Assembly: GCF_016907815.1 (NCBI RefSeq)
Contig: NZ_JAFBCQ010000001.1
Coordinates: 1,364,001 to 1,428,000, forward strand
DNA length: 64,000 bases
Source of the DNA: Microbacterium aurum
GTDB lineage: Bacteria > Actinomycetota > Actinomycetes > Actinomycetales > Microbacteriaceae
Direction of reading: 5' to 3'
Of the stretch, positions 25,387 through 33,389 are shown piece by piece. Each line of letters starts with the position of its first letter. Positions within the stretch are counted from its first letter, which is position 1. The position numbers and the translations under genes are program-made. Under the pieces are notes generated by a model. It was not told where the DNA came from and ran no database searches. It saw only the letters and a program-made list of their open reading frames with translations.

Positions 25387-26397
25387 ATGTCAGAGAAGAC
25401 ACCCCTCACCGCATCCAGCTCCATCGGCGACTGGCTCGACAGCGAGATCGGCGGCCCGCTCGTGCGCGGACTGCTCGCCGCGTCGGGCGCCTCGGCGGAT
25501 TCGCTCGCCCCGCTGCGCGGACTGCCGCTGCAGCAGCTCGTCGCGCTCAGCCAGGGCCAGATGCCGCAGTCGGTCGTCGACGACCTCGTCCTGAAGGCCA
25601 ACGACGGCGTCATGCCCGAAGCGGCCGCGACCGGCTGGACCGAGAAGATCACGCCCGGCCGCTTCGCCGGGAAGACCGTCATCGTCACCGGCGCCGCCAG
25701 CGGCATCGGGCGCGCCACCGCATCCCGCGTCGCTCGCGAGGGCGGCCGCGTCGTCGCCGTGGACGTGTCGGCCGACCGACTGGCGGAGTTCGCGTCGTCG
25801 CTGACGGATGCCGAGGTCATCACGGTCGCCGGCGACATCACCCAGCAGGAGTCCATCGACGCGATCGTCGCGGCGGCCGGGGAGCGTATCGACGCGCTCG
25901 CCAACGTCGCAGGCATCAACGACGACTTCTCGCCGCTGCACGAGACGACCGACGCCATGTGGGACCGGGTCATGGGCGTCAACGTCACGGGGGCGTTCAA
26001 GCTGACCCGCGCCGTCCTGCCCGCGATGATGGCCGCGGGCGCCGGCTCCGTCGTCAACATCGCGTCCGAGGCGGGCCTGCGCGGTTCGGCCTCGGGCAAC
26101 GCGTATACGACGAGCAAGCACGCCGTCATCGGCCTCACCCGCTCGGCGGCGTTCATGTACGGCCCCCACGGCATCCGCGTCAACGCCGTCGCCCCCGGCG
26201 GCGTCGCCACCGGCATCCCGTTCCCGCCGCACGTGTCCGAGGCGGGGAAGGCCCGGCTCCAGCCGTTCCAGGCCTCGATCCCGACCCTGGCCACGGCGGA
26301 GCAGCTCGCGGCATCCATCACCTTCCTGCTCTCGGACGACGGCGTGAACCTCAACGGCGTCGTGCTCCCGAGCGACGGCGGCTGGTCGGTGCAGTAA
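25387..26397 (+). CDS. SDR-family oxidoreductase with N-terminal extension
   Basis: A 336-residue protein. The first ~95 residues are an unusual helical extension; the Rossmann core begins at TVIVTGAASGIGRA. Catalytic Tyr/Lys lie in NAYTTSKHAVIG, with Ser in NIASEAG. The C-terminal GGW ends the usual SDR substrate region. ATG 25387 is chosen for its GAAGGAGA site 6 nt upstream, over a TTG at 25342. Probably repressed by the divergent TetR. Substrate unknown. Confidence 0.9.
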   Translation: MSEKTPLTASSSIGDWLDSEIGGPLVRGLLAASGASADSLAPLRGLPLQQLVALSQGQMPQSVVDDLVLKANDGVMPEAAATGWTEKITPGRFAGKTVIVTGAASGIGRATASRVAREGGRVVAVDVSADRLAEFASSLTDAEVITVAGDITQQESIDAIVAAAGERIDALANVAGINDDFSPLHETTDAMWDRVMGVNVTGAFKLTRAVLPAMMAAGAGSVVNIASEAGLRGSASGNAYTTSKHAVIGLTRSAAFMYGPHGIRVNAVAPGGVATGIPFPPHVSEAGKARLQPFQASIPTLATAEQLAASITFLLSDDGVNLNGVVLPSDGGWSVQ

Positions 26398-26420
26398 TCG
26401 GCCGGCACCGGCCCGCCGTC

Positions 26421-26426
26421 TAGGCT
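26421..26426 (+). promoter_or_regulatory. -10 box TAGGCT, leaderless promoter of the leader peptide-GNAT unit
   Basis: TAGGCT ends 6 nt before GTG 26433, not before the GNAT start at 26489. It therefore points to a short upstream ORF as the first translated frame. Confidence 0.5.
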
Positions 26427-26432
26427 GGGCCG

Positions 26433-26492
26433 GTGCCTGCACTCTTCCCGACCGCACCCGCCGCCCGCCTGTCGCCGCAGGTGCACGCGTGA
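26433..26492 (+). CDS. Possible 19-residue leader peptide coupled to the GNAT gene
   Basis: GTG 26433 opens a 19-codon frame (VPALFPTAPAARLSPQVHA) whose TGA (26490-26492) overlaps the GNAT GTG as GTGA. The TAGGCT box sits 6 nt before it, so a leaderless mRNA would start translation here and reach GNAT by coupling. The GNAT gene has no strong ribosome-binding site of its own. Alternatively the transcript starts elsewhere and this is chance. Confidence 0.45.
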   Translation: MPALFPTAPAARLSPQVHA

Positions 26493-26986
26493 CCGCCGCG
26501 CTCGCCGGCGGCGCCGTGCTGCGTGAGGCGCGCCCGGGCGATGAGGACGGGATCCTCGCCCTCATCCACGCGCTCGCCGTCTACGAACGCGAGCCGGATG
26601 CCGTGGCGAACACCGCCGAGATGCTCGCCGACACGCTGTTCGGCGCCGAGCCGCGGGCCTTCGCCCACGTCGTCGAGCGGGAGGGGCGGATTGTGGGGAT
26701 CGCGATCTGGTTCCTCACGTACTCGACGTGGACCGGCCGGCACGGCATCTGGCTCGAAGACCTCTACGTCGACGAGGCCGAGCGCGGCGCCGGCCACGGC
26801 ACGGCGCTCATGCGCGCGCTCGCGGCCGTCTGCGTCGAACGCGGCTACGCGCGCTTCGAGTGGACGGTGCTCGACTGGAACGCCCCCTCGATCGCGTTCT
26901 ACCGATCGCTGGGCGCGGAGCCGATGGACGAATGGACCACGCAGCGCCTCAGCGGCGACGCCCTCGCCGCGCTCGCCGCCGTCTGA
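26489..26986 (+). CDS. GNAT-family N-acetyltransferase
   Basis: A 165-residue acetyl-CoA-dependent acetyltransferase. It has the GNAT core IWLEDLYVDEAERGAGHGTA (motif A, acetyl-CoA pyrophosphate loop GAGHGTAL) and NAPSIAFYRSLGAEPMD (motif B). This arrangement resembles diamine acetyltransferase-like GNATs; the acceptor is unknown. GTG 26489 overlaps the stop of a 19-codon leader ORF. Confidence 0.9.
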   Translation: MTAALAGGAVLREARPGDEDGILALIHALAVYEREPDAVANTAEMLADTLFGAEPRAFAHVVEREGRIVGIAIWFLTYSTWTGRHGIWLEDLYVDEAERGAGHGTALMRALAAVCVERGYARFEWTVLDWNAPSIAFYRSLGAEPMDEWTTQRLSGDALAALAAV

Positions 26987-27027
26987 CGCCTCGGCGACCG
27001 GCCGTCGCCCGCGTCGCCGCCCCGGCG

Positions 27028-27033
27028 TAGCGT
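27028..27033 (+). promoter_or_regulatory. -10 box TAGCGT, leaderless promoter
   Basis: TAGCGT ends 7 nt before ATG 27041 of the winged-helix protein. Confidence 0.5.
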
Positions 27034-27040
27034 TGCGCGC

Positions 27041-28150
27041 ATGAGCCGCACCGCGCCCAAAGAACCCGTCATAGAGCTCAGCCGCGACGAGGCCCGGCGG
27101 ATCGCCGTGCGGGCGCAGCTGCTCGACGCGCAGCGCCCGGGAGATGTCGTCGAGGTCGCCGAGCAGATCGGCGCGATCAAGATCGACCCGACGGCGACGA
27201 TCGCGCCGGCGGAGCAGACCATCGCGTGGAGCCGGATCGGCTGGTCGTACGAGCCCGGTCAGCTCCGCAAGGCCGTCGAGCAGGACCGACTGCTGTTCGA
27301 GTACGACGGCCACGTCCGGCCGGTGTCGCTGCTGCCCGCGCATCTGGCGCGCATGCGCGCCCGCGTCTTCCGCGCGCAGGCGTCGGAGTGGATGGCCGCC
27401 AACGCCCGCTTCCGCGCCGACGTGCTCGCGCGCCTGCGCGCCGACGGCCCCCTGCTCGCGGCGCAGATCCCCGACACGAGCCAGGTGGCGCACCGCAACG
27501 AGGCCGGCTGGTACGGCTCGAACCAGGTGCCGCGCATGCTCGAGCTGCTGTCGTACCTCGGCGAGGTGGGCATCGTCGGGCGCGAGGGTCGTCAGCGAGT
27601 GTGGGACATCGGCGAGCGCGTCTTCGCGGACGTTCCGGTGCTCGACGCCGACGAGGCGGGGCGGATGCTGGACGAACGGCGGCTGCAGGCGGCCGGCATC
27701 GCCCGGCAGAAGTCGCCGTGGACCCCCGTCGGAACGGCGGGCGTCGCGGCATCCGTCGAAGGATCGACGTGGAAGTGGCGGGTCGATCCCGCAGCGCTCG
27801 AGAGCCTCGACGACGATCCCGGCGGGCGCGTCGCGATCCTGAACCCCTACGACGGGATGCTGTTCGACCGCCCGCGGCTGGCCGAGCTGTTCGGCTTCGA
27901 GTACGTCCTCGAGCAGTTCAAACCGAGAGCGCAGCGCGTGTACGGGTACTTCGCACACCCGATCCTCGTCGGCGACCGGTTCGCGGGGCTGCTCGGCGCC
28001 GAGCTCGACAAGAAGAAGGAGAACCTCGTCGTCGCCGCCGTCCACGAGATCGCCGACCTCGAGGCGGAGGAGCGCGAGATGGTGGATGCCGAGGTGCAGG
28101 ACCTCGCCGAGTGGCTCGGCGTGCCGCTCGTCTTCGCCGCGACGCGCTGA
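27041..28150 (+). CDS. YcaQ-like winged-helix protein (HTH_42 family)
   Basis: A 369-residue protein of the HTH_42 winged-helix family that includes the DNA crosslink glycosylases AlkZ/YcaQ. Family-typical pieces are SRDEARRIAVRAQLLDAQRP near the N-terminus, IKIDPTATIAPAEQTIAWSR, and a C-terminal VAILNPYDGMLFDRPRLAELF with VGDRFAGLLGAELDKKKENL. The catalytic QxD of YcaQ appears here as K47-I48-D49, so base-excision activity is uncertain. It stands alone behind a leaderless promoter. Confidence 0.8.
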   Translation: MSRTAPKEPVIELSRDEARRIAVRAQLLDAQRPGDVVEVAEQIGAIKIDPTATIAPAEQTIAWSRIGWSYEPGQLRKAVEQDRLLFEYDGHVRPVSLLPAHLARMRARVFRAQASEWMAANARFRADVLARLRADGPLLAAQIPDTSQVAHRNEAGWYGSNQVPRMLELLSYLGEVGIVGREGRQRVWDIGERVFADVPVLDADEAGRMLDERRLQAAGIARQKSPWTPVGTAGVAASVEGSTWKWRVDPAALESLDDDPGGRVAILNPYDGMLFDRPRLAELFGFEYVLEQFKPRAQRVYGYFAHPILVGDRFAGLLGAELDKKKENLVVAAVHEIADLEAEEREMVDAEVQDLAEWLGVPLVFAATR

Positions 28151-28263
28151 GCGCCTGCCCGCGTGTCATACGGCGACACGGGATTCGTCGGACCGGTGAC
28201 CCACCGGCGACGATGGTCGAGTCGGGCGTGAGGATGCCGCCGCGACACCGACAGGAGGGTGCC

Positions 28264-29565
28264 ATGGGCAGGCGAGGATTCACGACGCGTCAGGTGCACG
28301 AGCGCGCGCCGCAGGCGGCGGCGACGCCCCGGGCGACCCCGATCTACCTGACCGCCGGATTCGAGTTCGACGAGTACGAGCAGGCCGCCGCCCATTTCGG
28401 CCAGGGTGAGGGCTACGCGTACACGCGCATCGGCAACCCCACGATCGAGACCGTCGAGCACACCCTGGCCGCCCTGGAAGGCGGCTCGCAGGCGCTGCTG
28501 CTGGCGACCGGCCAGGCGGCGACGTCCGTCGCGCTGCTCGCTCTGCTCGAGTCGGGGCAGCACGTCGTGTCGTCGGCGCACATCTACGAGGGAACCCGCG
28601 GCCTGCTGCGCGACAACCTGTCACGGCTCGGCATCACGACGACGTTCGTCGACGACATCCGCGACCTCGGCGCGTGGGAGGCGGCCATCCGACCCGAGAC
28701 CCGGGTGCTGTTCGCGGAATCCATCTCCAACGCCGCCAACCGCCTCATCGACACGACCGCGCTCGCCGACGTCGCGCGACGCCACGGCATCCCTCTCGTC
28801 ATCGACAACACCTTCGCGACGCCGTACCTCATCCGCCCGCTGGAGCTCGGCGCGGACGTGGTCATCCACTCGACGAGCAAGTTCCTCGCCGGTCACGGCA
28901 GTGTGCTCGGCGGGGCGGTCGTCGACAGCGGCCGCCTCGACCCCGCCCGGGCCGCTGAGCTGTTCCCGCATCTGGCTGCGCCCGGCCGAGGCGGCACGCC
29001 CAGTCTGCTCGAGCGCGCCGGCGGCGATGCGCGCATCGCGTACGCGCGGGAGGCCGTCGCGGCGCGCTTCGGCCCCACCCCGTCGCCGCTGAACGCCTTC
29101 CTCATCGGCCAGGGCATCGAAACGCTCAGCCTGCGCGTCGCACGCCAGAGCGCCAACGCGCTCGCCGTGGCCCAGTGGCTGCAGGACCGTCCCGAGGTCG
29201 AGAGCGTCGACTACGTGGGACTGCCATCGCACCCCGACCACGACATCGCCGTGCGCGACCTGCCGGACGGCTTCGGATCGGTGTTCACCCTGACCCTGCG
29301 GGGCGACGCTGACACCGCGCGCCGGTTCGTCGAGGCGCTCGAGGTCTTCACCCACATGACCCACCTCGGCGACGTGCGCTCCCTCGTGCTGCACCCGGCA
29401 TCCACCTCCCACGCCTTCCTCAGCGACGCCGAGCGCGCGGCCGTCGGCGTGCACCCCGGCACCCTGCGGGTCTCGATCGGGATCGAGGATGCCGCGGACC
29501 TCATCGACGACCTCGCGCACGCGCTCGCCGCGGCCAGCGACGTGTCCGTCGCGGTCGTGGCATGA
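28264..29565 (+). CDS. PLP-dependent Cys/Met metabolism enzyme (O-acetylhomoserine sulfhydrylase-like)
   Basis: A 433-residue fold-type I PLP enzyme. Lys in HSTSKFLAGHG binds PLP, and YAYTRIGNPT and the C-terminal GDVRSLVLHPASTSHAFLS are characteristic of O-acetylhomoserine aminocarboxypropyltransferase/MetY. It would make homocysteine from sulfide or methanethiol. ATG 28264 lies behind AGGAGGG. The stop overlaps a flavin monooxygenase gene by ATGA, suggesting that sulfur released from an organosulfur compound feeds this enzyme (inference). Methionine gamma-lyase is an alternative. Confidence 0.88.
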   Translation: MGRRGFTTRQVHERAPQAAATPRATPIYLTAGFEFDEYEQAAAHFGQGEGYAYTRIGNPTIETVEHTLAALEGGSQALLLATGQAATSVALLALLESGQHVVSSAHIYEGTRGLLRDNLSRLGITTTFVDDIRDLGAWEAAIRPETRVLFAESISNAANRLIDTTALADVARRHGIPLVIDNTFATPYLIRPLELGADVVIHSTSKFLAGHGSVLGGAVVDSGRLDPARAAELFPHLAAPGRGGTPSLLERAGGDARIAYAREAVAARFGPTPSPLNAFLIGQGIETLSLRVARQSANALAVAQWLQDRPEVESVDYVGLPSHPDHDIAVRDLPDGFGSVFTLTLRGDADTARRFVEALEVFTHMTHLGDVRSLVLHPASTSHAFLSDAERAAVGVHPGTLRVSIGIEDAADLIDDLAHALAAASDVSVAVVA

Positions 29566-30884
29566 GCGGTGCCCGGCTGCAGCACTTCGGCTGGTTCCTC
29601 GCGCGCGGCTTCGGACCGCACGGGTGGGGGCATCCGTACCTCGACTGGGATTGGGACTGGACGCGTCCGGACCTGTACCAGCAGTCCGCCCGCGAGCTCG
29701 AACAGGCCGGCTTCGATTTCGTCCTGATCGAGGACGCGCCCTCGCTCGGTTCGCCGCAGACGATCGACCTGCGGGTGCGGCACGCGTTCGGCGGCCCCAA
29801 ACACGACCCGCTGCTGCTCGCGCCGTACCTGTTCCAGGCGACGCGCGCGCTGGGCGTCATCCCGACCGTCAATCCCGCGGCGTACCTGCCGTACACGGCC
29901 GCGCGGCAGTTCGCGACGCTGCAGCACCTGAGCGGCGACCGGCTCGGGCTCAACGTCGTGACCGACACCGCGAGCGCCCGCCACTTCGGCGACGCCCCGC
30001 AGCTGGGCCATGACGCCGCCTACGACCGGGCGGAGGAGTGGCTCGCCGGCATCCGTGCCCTGTGGCGGTCGTGGGACGAGGGCGCGCTCGTGCGGGATGC
30101 CGCCTCCGGCGTGTACGTGGACGGGTCGCGCCTGCACGCGACCGCCCACCGCGGCGACTACTTCGCGTTCGACGGACCGCTGAACGCCGTGCCGTTCACC
30201 GCCGGTGAGCCCGTCATCGCGTCGCCGGGAGGGTCGGGCCGGGGCCTCGGGTTCGCCGGGGCGAACTCCGACATCCAGCTCGCGCTGGCGCCGCTGCACG
30301 AGAAGAGCGTGCGCGAGTACCGCGCGAAGATCCACGCCGCCGCGATCGAGCGCGGCCGCCGGCCGGAAGACATCAAGATCCTGTTCGCGATCCAGCCCGT
30401 GATCGTCGCATCGCCCGAGGAGGCCGACCGGGTGGTCGCGGCATCCCTCGCCCCCTCGGACGCGACGCTGCGCCTCATCGCGCAGCGGCAGTCCAGCGAC
30501 CTCGAGACCGACCTGACGGCGCTCGACCTCGACGCTCCGCTGGATGCCGGGATCTTCGGCGACCATGTCTCGCACGGGTCGATCCGCCGGCTCACCGGCG
30601 ACCGCGACGTGGCCACGACGCCGCTGCGGGTGCACCTCACGGCGCTCGCGCGGCTCGGACGGCTCTCGGACCGCTCCGGCTTCGTCGGCACCGCCGAGGA
30701 GTTCGCCGACCTCATCGAGGAGCTCGGCGAGTGGGGCAACGACGGGGTGCTGCTGTGGGGCGACCTGCACCCGGTGACGATCCACCGCACCCTGGACGAG
30801 CTCGTTCCCGTGCTGCGTCGCCGCGGCATCCTGCGCCGGGAGCTGCTCGGCGACGGCCTGCACGCCAACCTGCGCGCCTTCTGA
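29562..30884 (+). CDS. NtaA/SnaA/DszA-type flavin-dependent monooxygenase
   Basis: A 440-residue LLM-class monooxygenase of the large NtaA/SnaA/DszA branch, which uses FMNH2 from a separate reductase. It shows HPYLDWDWDWTRPDLYQQ near the N-terminus, ALGVIPTVNPAAYLPYTAARQFATL and GRLGLNVVTD. The branch acts on chelators, sulfones and other C-N/C-S compounds; the substrate is unknown. ATGA overlap with the upstream MetY-like gene indicates coupled expression, probably in sulfur scavenging. Confidence 0.87.
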   Translation: MSGARLQHFGWFLARGFGPHGWGHPYLDWDWDWTRPDLYQQSARELEQAGFDFVLIEDAPSLGSPQTIDLRVRHAFGGPKHDPLLLAPYLFQATRALGVIPTVNPAAYLPYTAARQFATLQHLSGDRLGLNVVTDTASARHFGDAPQLGHDAAYDRAEEWLAGIRALWRSWDEGALVRDAASGVYVDGSRLHATAHRGDYFAFDGPLNAVPFTAGEPVIASPGGSGRGLGFAGANSDIQLALAPLHEKSVREYRAKIHAAAIERGRRPEDIKILFAIQPVIVASPEEADRVVAASLAPSDATLRLIAQRQSSDLETDLTALDLDAPLDAGIFGDHVSHGSIRRLTGDRDVATTPLRVHLTALARLGRLSDRSGFVGTAEEFADLIEELGEWGNDGVLLWGDLHPVTIHRTLDELVPVLRRRGILRRELLGDGLHANLRAF

Positions 30885-30906
30885 CTCTCGTCGGGTGACG
30901 CCAGCC

Positions 30907-30971
30907 CGCTCGCGGGGTCGCGTGTGGTCGCTATGGGGCGCTGATTCCGACCACATGCGACCCGCCGAGCG
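30907..30971. repeat. 24-bp inverted repeat with AATCAGCGC core after the monooxygenase
   Basis: Arms 30907-30930 and 30948-30971 match at 21 of 24 positions around a 17-nt spacer. Read on the minus strand the spacer edge gives GGAATCAGCGCC. It lies 22 nt after the stop of the plus-strand gene, in the convergent gap with the osmoprotectant operon. Confidence 0.75.
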
Positions 30972-31007
30972 TGGGTCAGCGACCCCGCGCGCAGCCACGG
31001 CAGACGG

Positions 31008-31047
31008 CGGAGGGCCCGGCATCCCCGAAAGGATGCCGGGCCCTCCG
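31008..31047 (-). terminator. Terminator hairpin of the osmoprotectant operon
   Basis: CGGAGGGCCCGGCATCC pairs perfectly (17 bp) with its inverse around CCGAAA, 7 nt past the stop of the binding-protein gene. There is no long U-tract, as is common in high-GC actinobacteria. Confidence 0.75.
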
Positions 31048-31054
31048 CGACGGA

Positions 31055-31966
31055 TCAGTTCAGGTTGTTGGCGGCGAGCCAGTCCTTCGCGATGTCCTCG
31101 GGCGAGCGCTGGTCGACGGTCGACTCGACGTTGAGGGCGACGAGGCCCTCCGGCGTGAGCTTGGCGCTCACGGGGTTGATCACGTCGGCGATCTCATCGG
31201 CGACCGACGTGCTGACGACGGGGACGACGTTCGATGCGAGGAACAGGCCCTCGGGGTCTTCCAGCGTCACGAGGTCCCGCGTCTGGATGCGCGGGTCGGC
31301 GCTGTAGACGTTCGCGACCTGGATGTTGCCGGCGACGAGCTCGTCGACGGTCGTGTCGGCGGTCGCCGAGAAGGTGACATCGACGCCGTACTTCTCCTTC
31401 AGGCCCGTCGGACCGTAGGGGCGCTCCTCGAGCTCGGGGGCACCACCGAGCACGAGCGGCGTGATGCCGGCGAGGTCGCCGATGCTCTTCAGGTTGTGCT
31501 CGGCGGCGAACGCGGCGGTCACGTTGTACGAGTCCTGGTCGGTCGCGGTCGACTGGTCGAGCACGGTCAGGCCGTCGGGCAGGGCATCCTTCAGCGCGGC
31601 GTACACTTCGTCGGACGTCCTCGCGGTCGTGTCCGCGTCGAAGAACTGCAGCAGGTTGCCGGTGTACTCGGGGAACAGCTGGATCGAGCCGTCCTCGAGC
31701 GACGGGATGTACGCGTCGCGCTGGCCGATGCGGAACTGACGATCGACGGTGAAGCCGGCGCCCTCGAGCGCCTGCGCGTAGATCTCGGCGATGATCTCGT
31801 TCGAGTAGTAGTCCTGGCTGCCGACGACGATCGTGCCGGATGCCGCGGTGTCGGTCGAGCCCGAACCGCTGTCGAGCGGGTCGCCCGACGCGCAGGCGCT
31901 GAGGGTGAGTGCGGCGACGGCGGCGAGCCCGGCGGCGAGCGTCAGGCGGGAGCGGATGCGTGTCAT
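31055..31966 (-). CDS. Osmoprotectant ABC transporter substrate-binding lipoprotein (OpuBC/ProX type)
   Basis: A 303-residue lipoprotein: hydrophobic signal and lipobox LSAC (C25), then a GTIVVGSQDYYSNEIIAEIY start, as in the OpuAC_2/ProX glycine-betaine/choline-binding family. An LFPEYTGNLLQFF motif lines the ligand cage. It delivers betaine, choline or a related compound to the two permeases encoded upstream. ATG 31966 is used; an in-frame start a few codons upstream is less likely because of the signal layout. Confidence 0.9.
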   Translation of the reverse strand: MTRIRSRLTLAAGLAAVAALTLSACASGDPLDSGSGSTDTAASGTIVVGSQDYYSNEIIAEIYAQALEGAGFTVDRQFRIGQRDAYIPSLEDGSIQLFPEYTGNLLQFFDADTTARTSDEVYAALKDALPDGLTVLDQSTATDQDSYNVTAAFAAEHNLKSIGDLAGITPLVLGGAPELEERPYGPTGLKEKYGVDVTFSATADTTVDELVAGNIQVANVYSADPRIQTRDLVTLEDPEGLFLASNVVPVVSTSVADEIADVINPVSAKLTPEGLVALNVESTVDQRSPEDIAKDWLAANNLN

Positions 31967-31977
31967 GGTGATGCCTT

Positions 31978-32703
31978 TCAGGGTGCAGTGATGGCGGGTA
32001 CGGGACGGGTGCGGGTCTTGCGCGCGGGACGCGCGCGTGCGGTGACGCCTCGGGGGACGACGAACCGCTGCAGGAGCGCGAACAGTCCGTCGAGGACGAG
32101 GGCGAGCACCACGACGACGATCGAGGCGCCGAGCACCTGATCGAATCGGCGCAGCGGGATGCCCTGCAGGATGAAGAAGCCGACGCCGCCGAGGCCGATG
32201 TACGCGGCGATCGTGACGGTCGCGACGACCTGGAGGGTCGCCGAGCGCAGGCCCCCGATGAGCAGCGTCAGCCCGAGCGGCACCTCGATGCGCCAGAGGA
32301 CCTGCCACTCGGTCATGCCGACGGCGCGGCCGGCGCTGATGACGCTGCGGTCGATCGCCTCGAATCCGGCGTAGGCGCCCGCGAGGATCGACGGGATCGC
32401 GAGCACGACGAACGCGACGACGGCCGCCTCCGTCTTGTAGACGACGCCGATCAGGAGGTAGAGGAGCACGACGAGGCCGAGCGTCGGGATCGCCCGGGCG
32501 GCACCCGAGAGCGCGACGGCGAACTCGCGACCGCGGCCGGTGTGACCGATCGCCCAGCCCGCCGGGATCGCGATGACCGCGGCGATCGCGATCGACCCGA
32601 ACGTGAACGCGAGGTGCTGCCAGATCGCGGTCGGCAAGGTCAGCGACCCCGTCAGCCGGTCGGGGGAGAAGATCCAGGCGAAGGCGTCGAGGAAGAGGTT
32701 CAT
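31978..32703 (-). CDS. Osmoprotectant ABC transporter permease (second)
   Basis: A 241-residue permease with about six membrane segments and the EAA-type loop SAGRAVGMTEWQVLWRIEVPLG. Pairs with the other permease as the heteromeric channel of an OpuB/OpuC system. ATG 32703 overlaps the preceding permease stop as ATGA. A basic C-terminal tail ends 11 nt before the binding-protein gene. Confidence 0.9.
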   Translation of the reverse strand: MNLFLDAFAWIFSPDRLTGSLTLPTAIWQHLAFTFGSIAIAAVIAIPAGWAIGHTGRGREFAVALSGAARAIPTLGLVVLLYLLIGVVYKTEAAVVAFVVLAIPSILAGAYAGFEAIDRSVISAGRAVGMTEWQVLWRIEVPLGLTLLIGGLRSATLQVVATVTIAAYIGLGGVGFFILQGIPLRRFDQVLGASIVVVVLALVLDGLFALLQRFVVPRGVTARARPARKTRTRPVPAITAP

Positions 32704-33389
32704 GCGACCACCTCCACGGCAACTCGCTGCATGGCCCGCCGCTCGCGGCGGCTCTCGCGCCGCGGTGCCCACGGCATGAGCAGGCGTCCGAGGACGATCA
32801 GTACGACATCGACGACGAGGGCGATCACGACGACCGCGATGACGCCCGAGAGCACCTCGGGGATGATGCGGCGTTGCGAGCCGTCGGTGAACAGGTAACC
32901 GAGGTTCTGCACGCCGATCAGCGCGCCGACCGTCACGAGCGAGATCGTCGAGGTCGCCGTCACGCGCAGGCCCGCGAGCAGGACGGGCCCCGCCAGCGGC
33001 AGGTCGACCGTCCAGAACCGTCGCCACGCGCCGTAGCCGACCGCGATCGCCGCTTCGCGCGTCACGGGGTCGACCGACGCGAGCCCGTCGGTCGTCGAGC
33101 GCGTCATGATCGCGACGGCGTAGATCGTCAGTGCGACGATGAGCGTCGTCTCAGACCGCAGGCTGAGCCCGAACGCGGCCGCGACGACGGCGAACAAGCC
33201 GAACGAGGGGATCGTGTACAACAGGCCTACGGTCGTCAGGATCGCGCCGCGCCAACGCGTGTAGCGGAACGCGAGCCAACCCAGAGGCAGCGCGATCACG
33301 AACCCGACGACGATCGGGATGACGCTCTGCCGCAGATGCGGAAGGCTCAGTCGCCAGATCAGGTCGAGGTTGTCCCAGATCCAGCTCAC
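32700..33389 (-). CDS. Osmoprotectant ABC transporter permease (first)
   Basis: A 229-residue permease with six membrane segments (HLRQSVIPIVVGFVIALPLG) and an EAA-type loop AAIAVGYGAWRRFWTVDLPL. GTG 33389 overlaps the ATPase stop as GTGA; the 3' end overlaps the second permease. Cytoplasmic tail is Arg-rich. Confidence 0.9.
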   Translation of the reverse strand: MSWIWDNLDLIWRLSLPHLRQSVIPIVVGFVIALPLGWLAFRYTRWRGAILTTVGLLYTIPSFGLFAVVAAAFGLSLRSETTLIVALTIYAVAIMTRSTTDGLASVDPVTREAAIAVGYGAWRRFWTVDLPLAGPVLLAGLRVTATSTISLVTVGALIGVQNLGYLFTDGSQRRIIPEVLSGVIAVVVIALVVDVVLIVLGRLLMPWAPRRESRRERRAMQRVAVEVVA

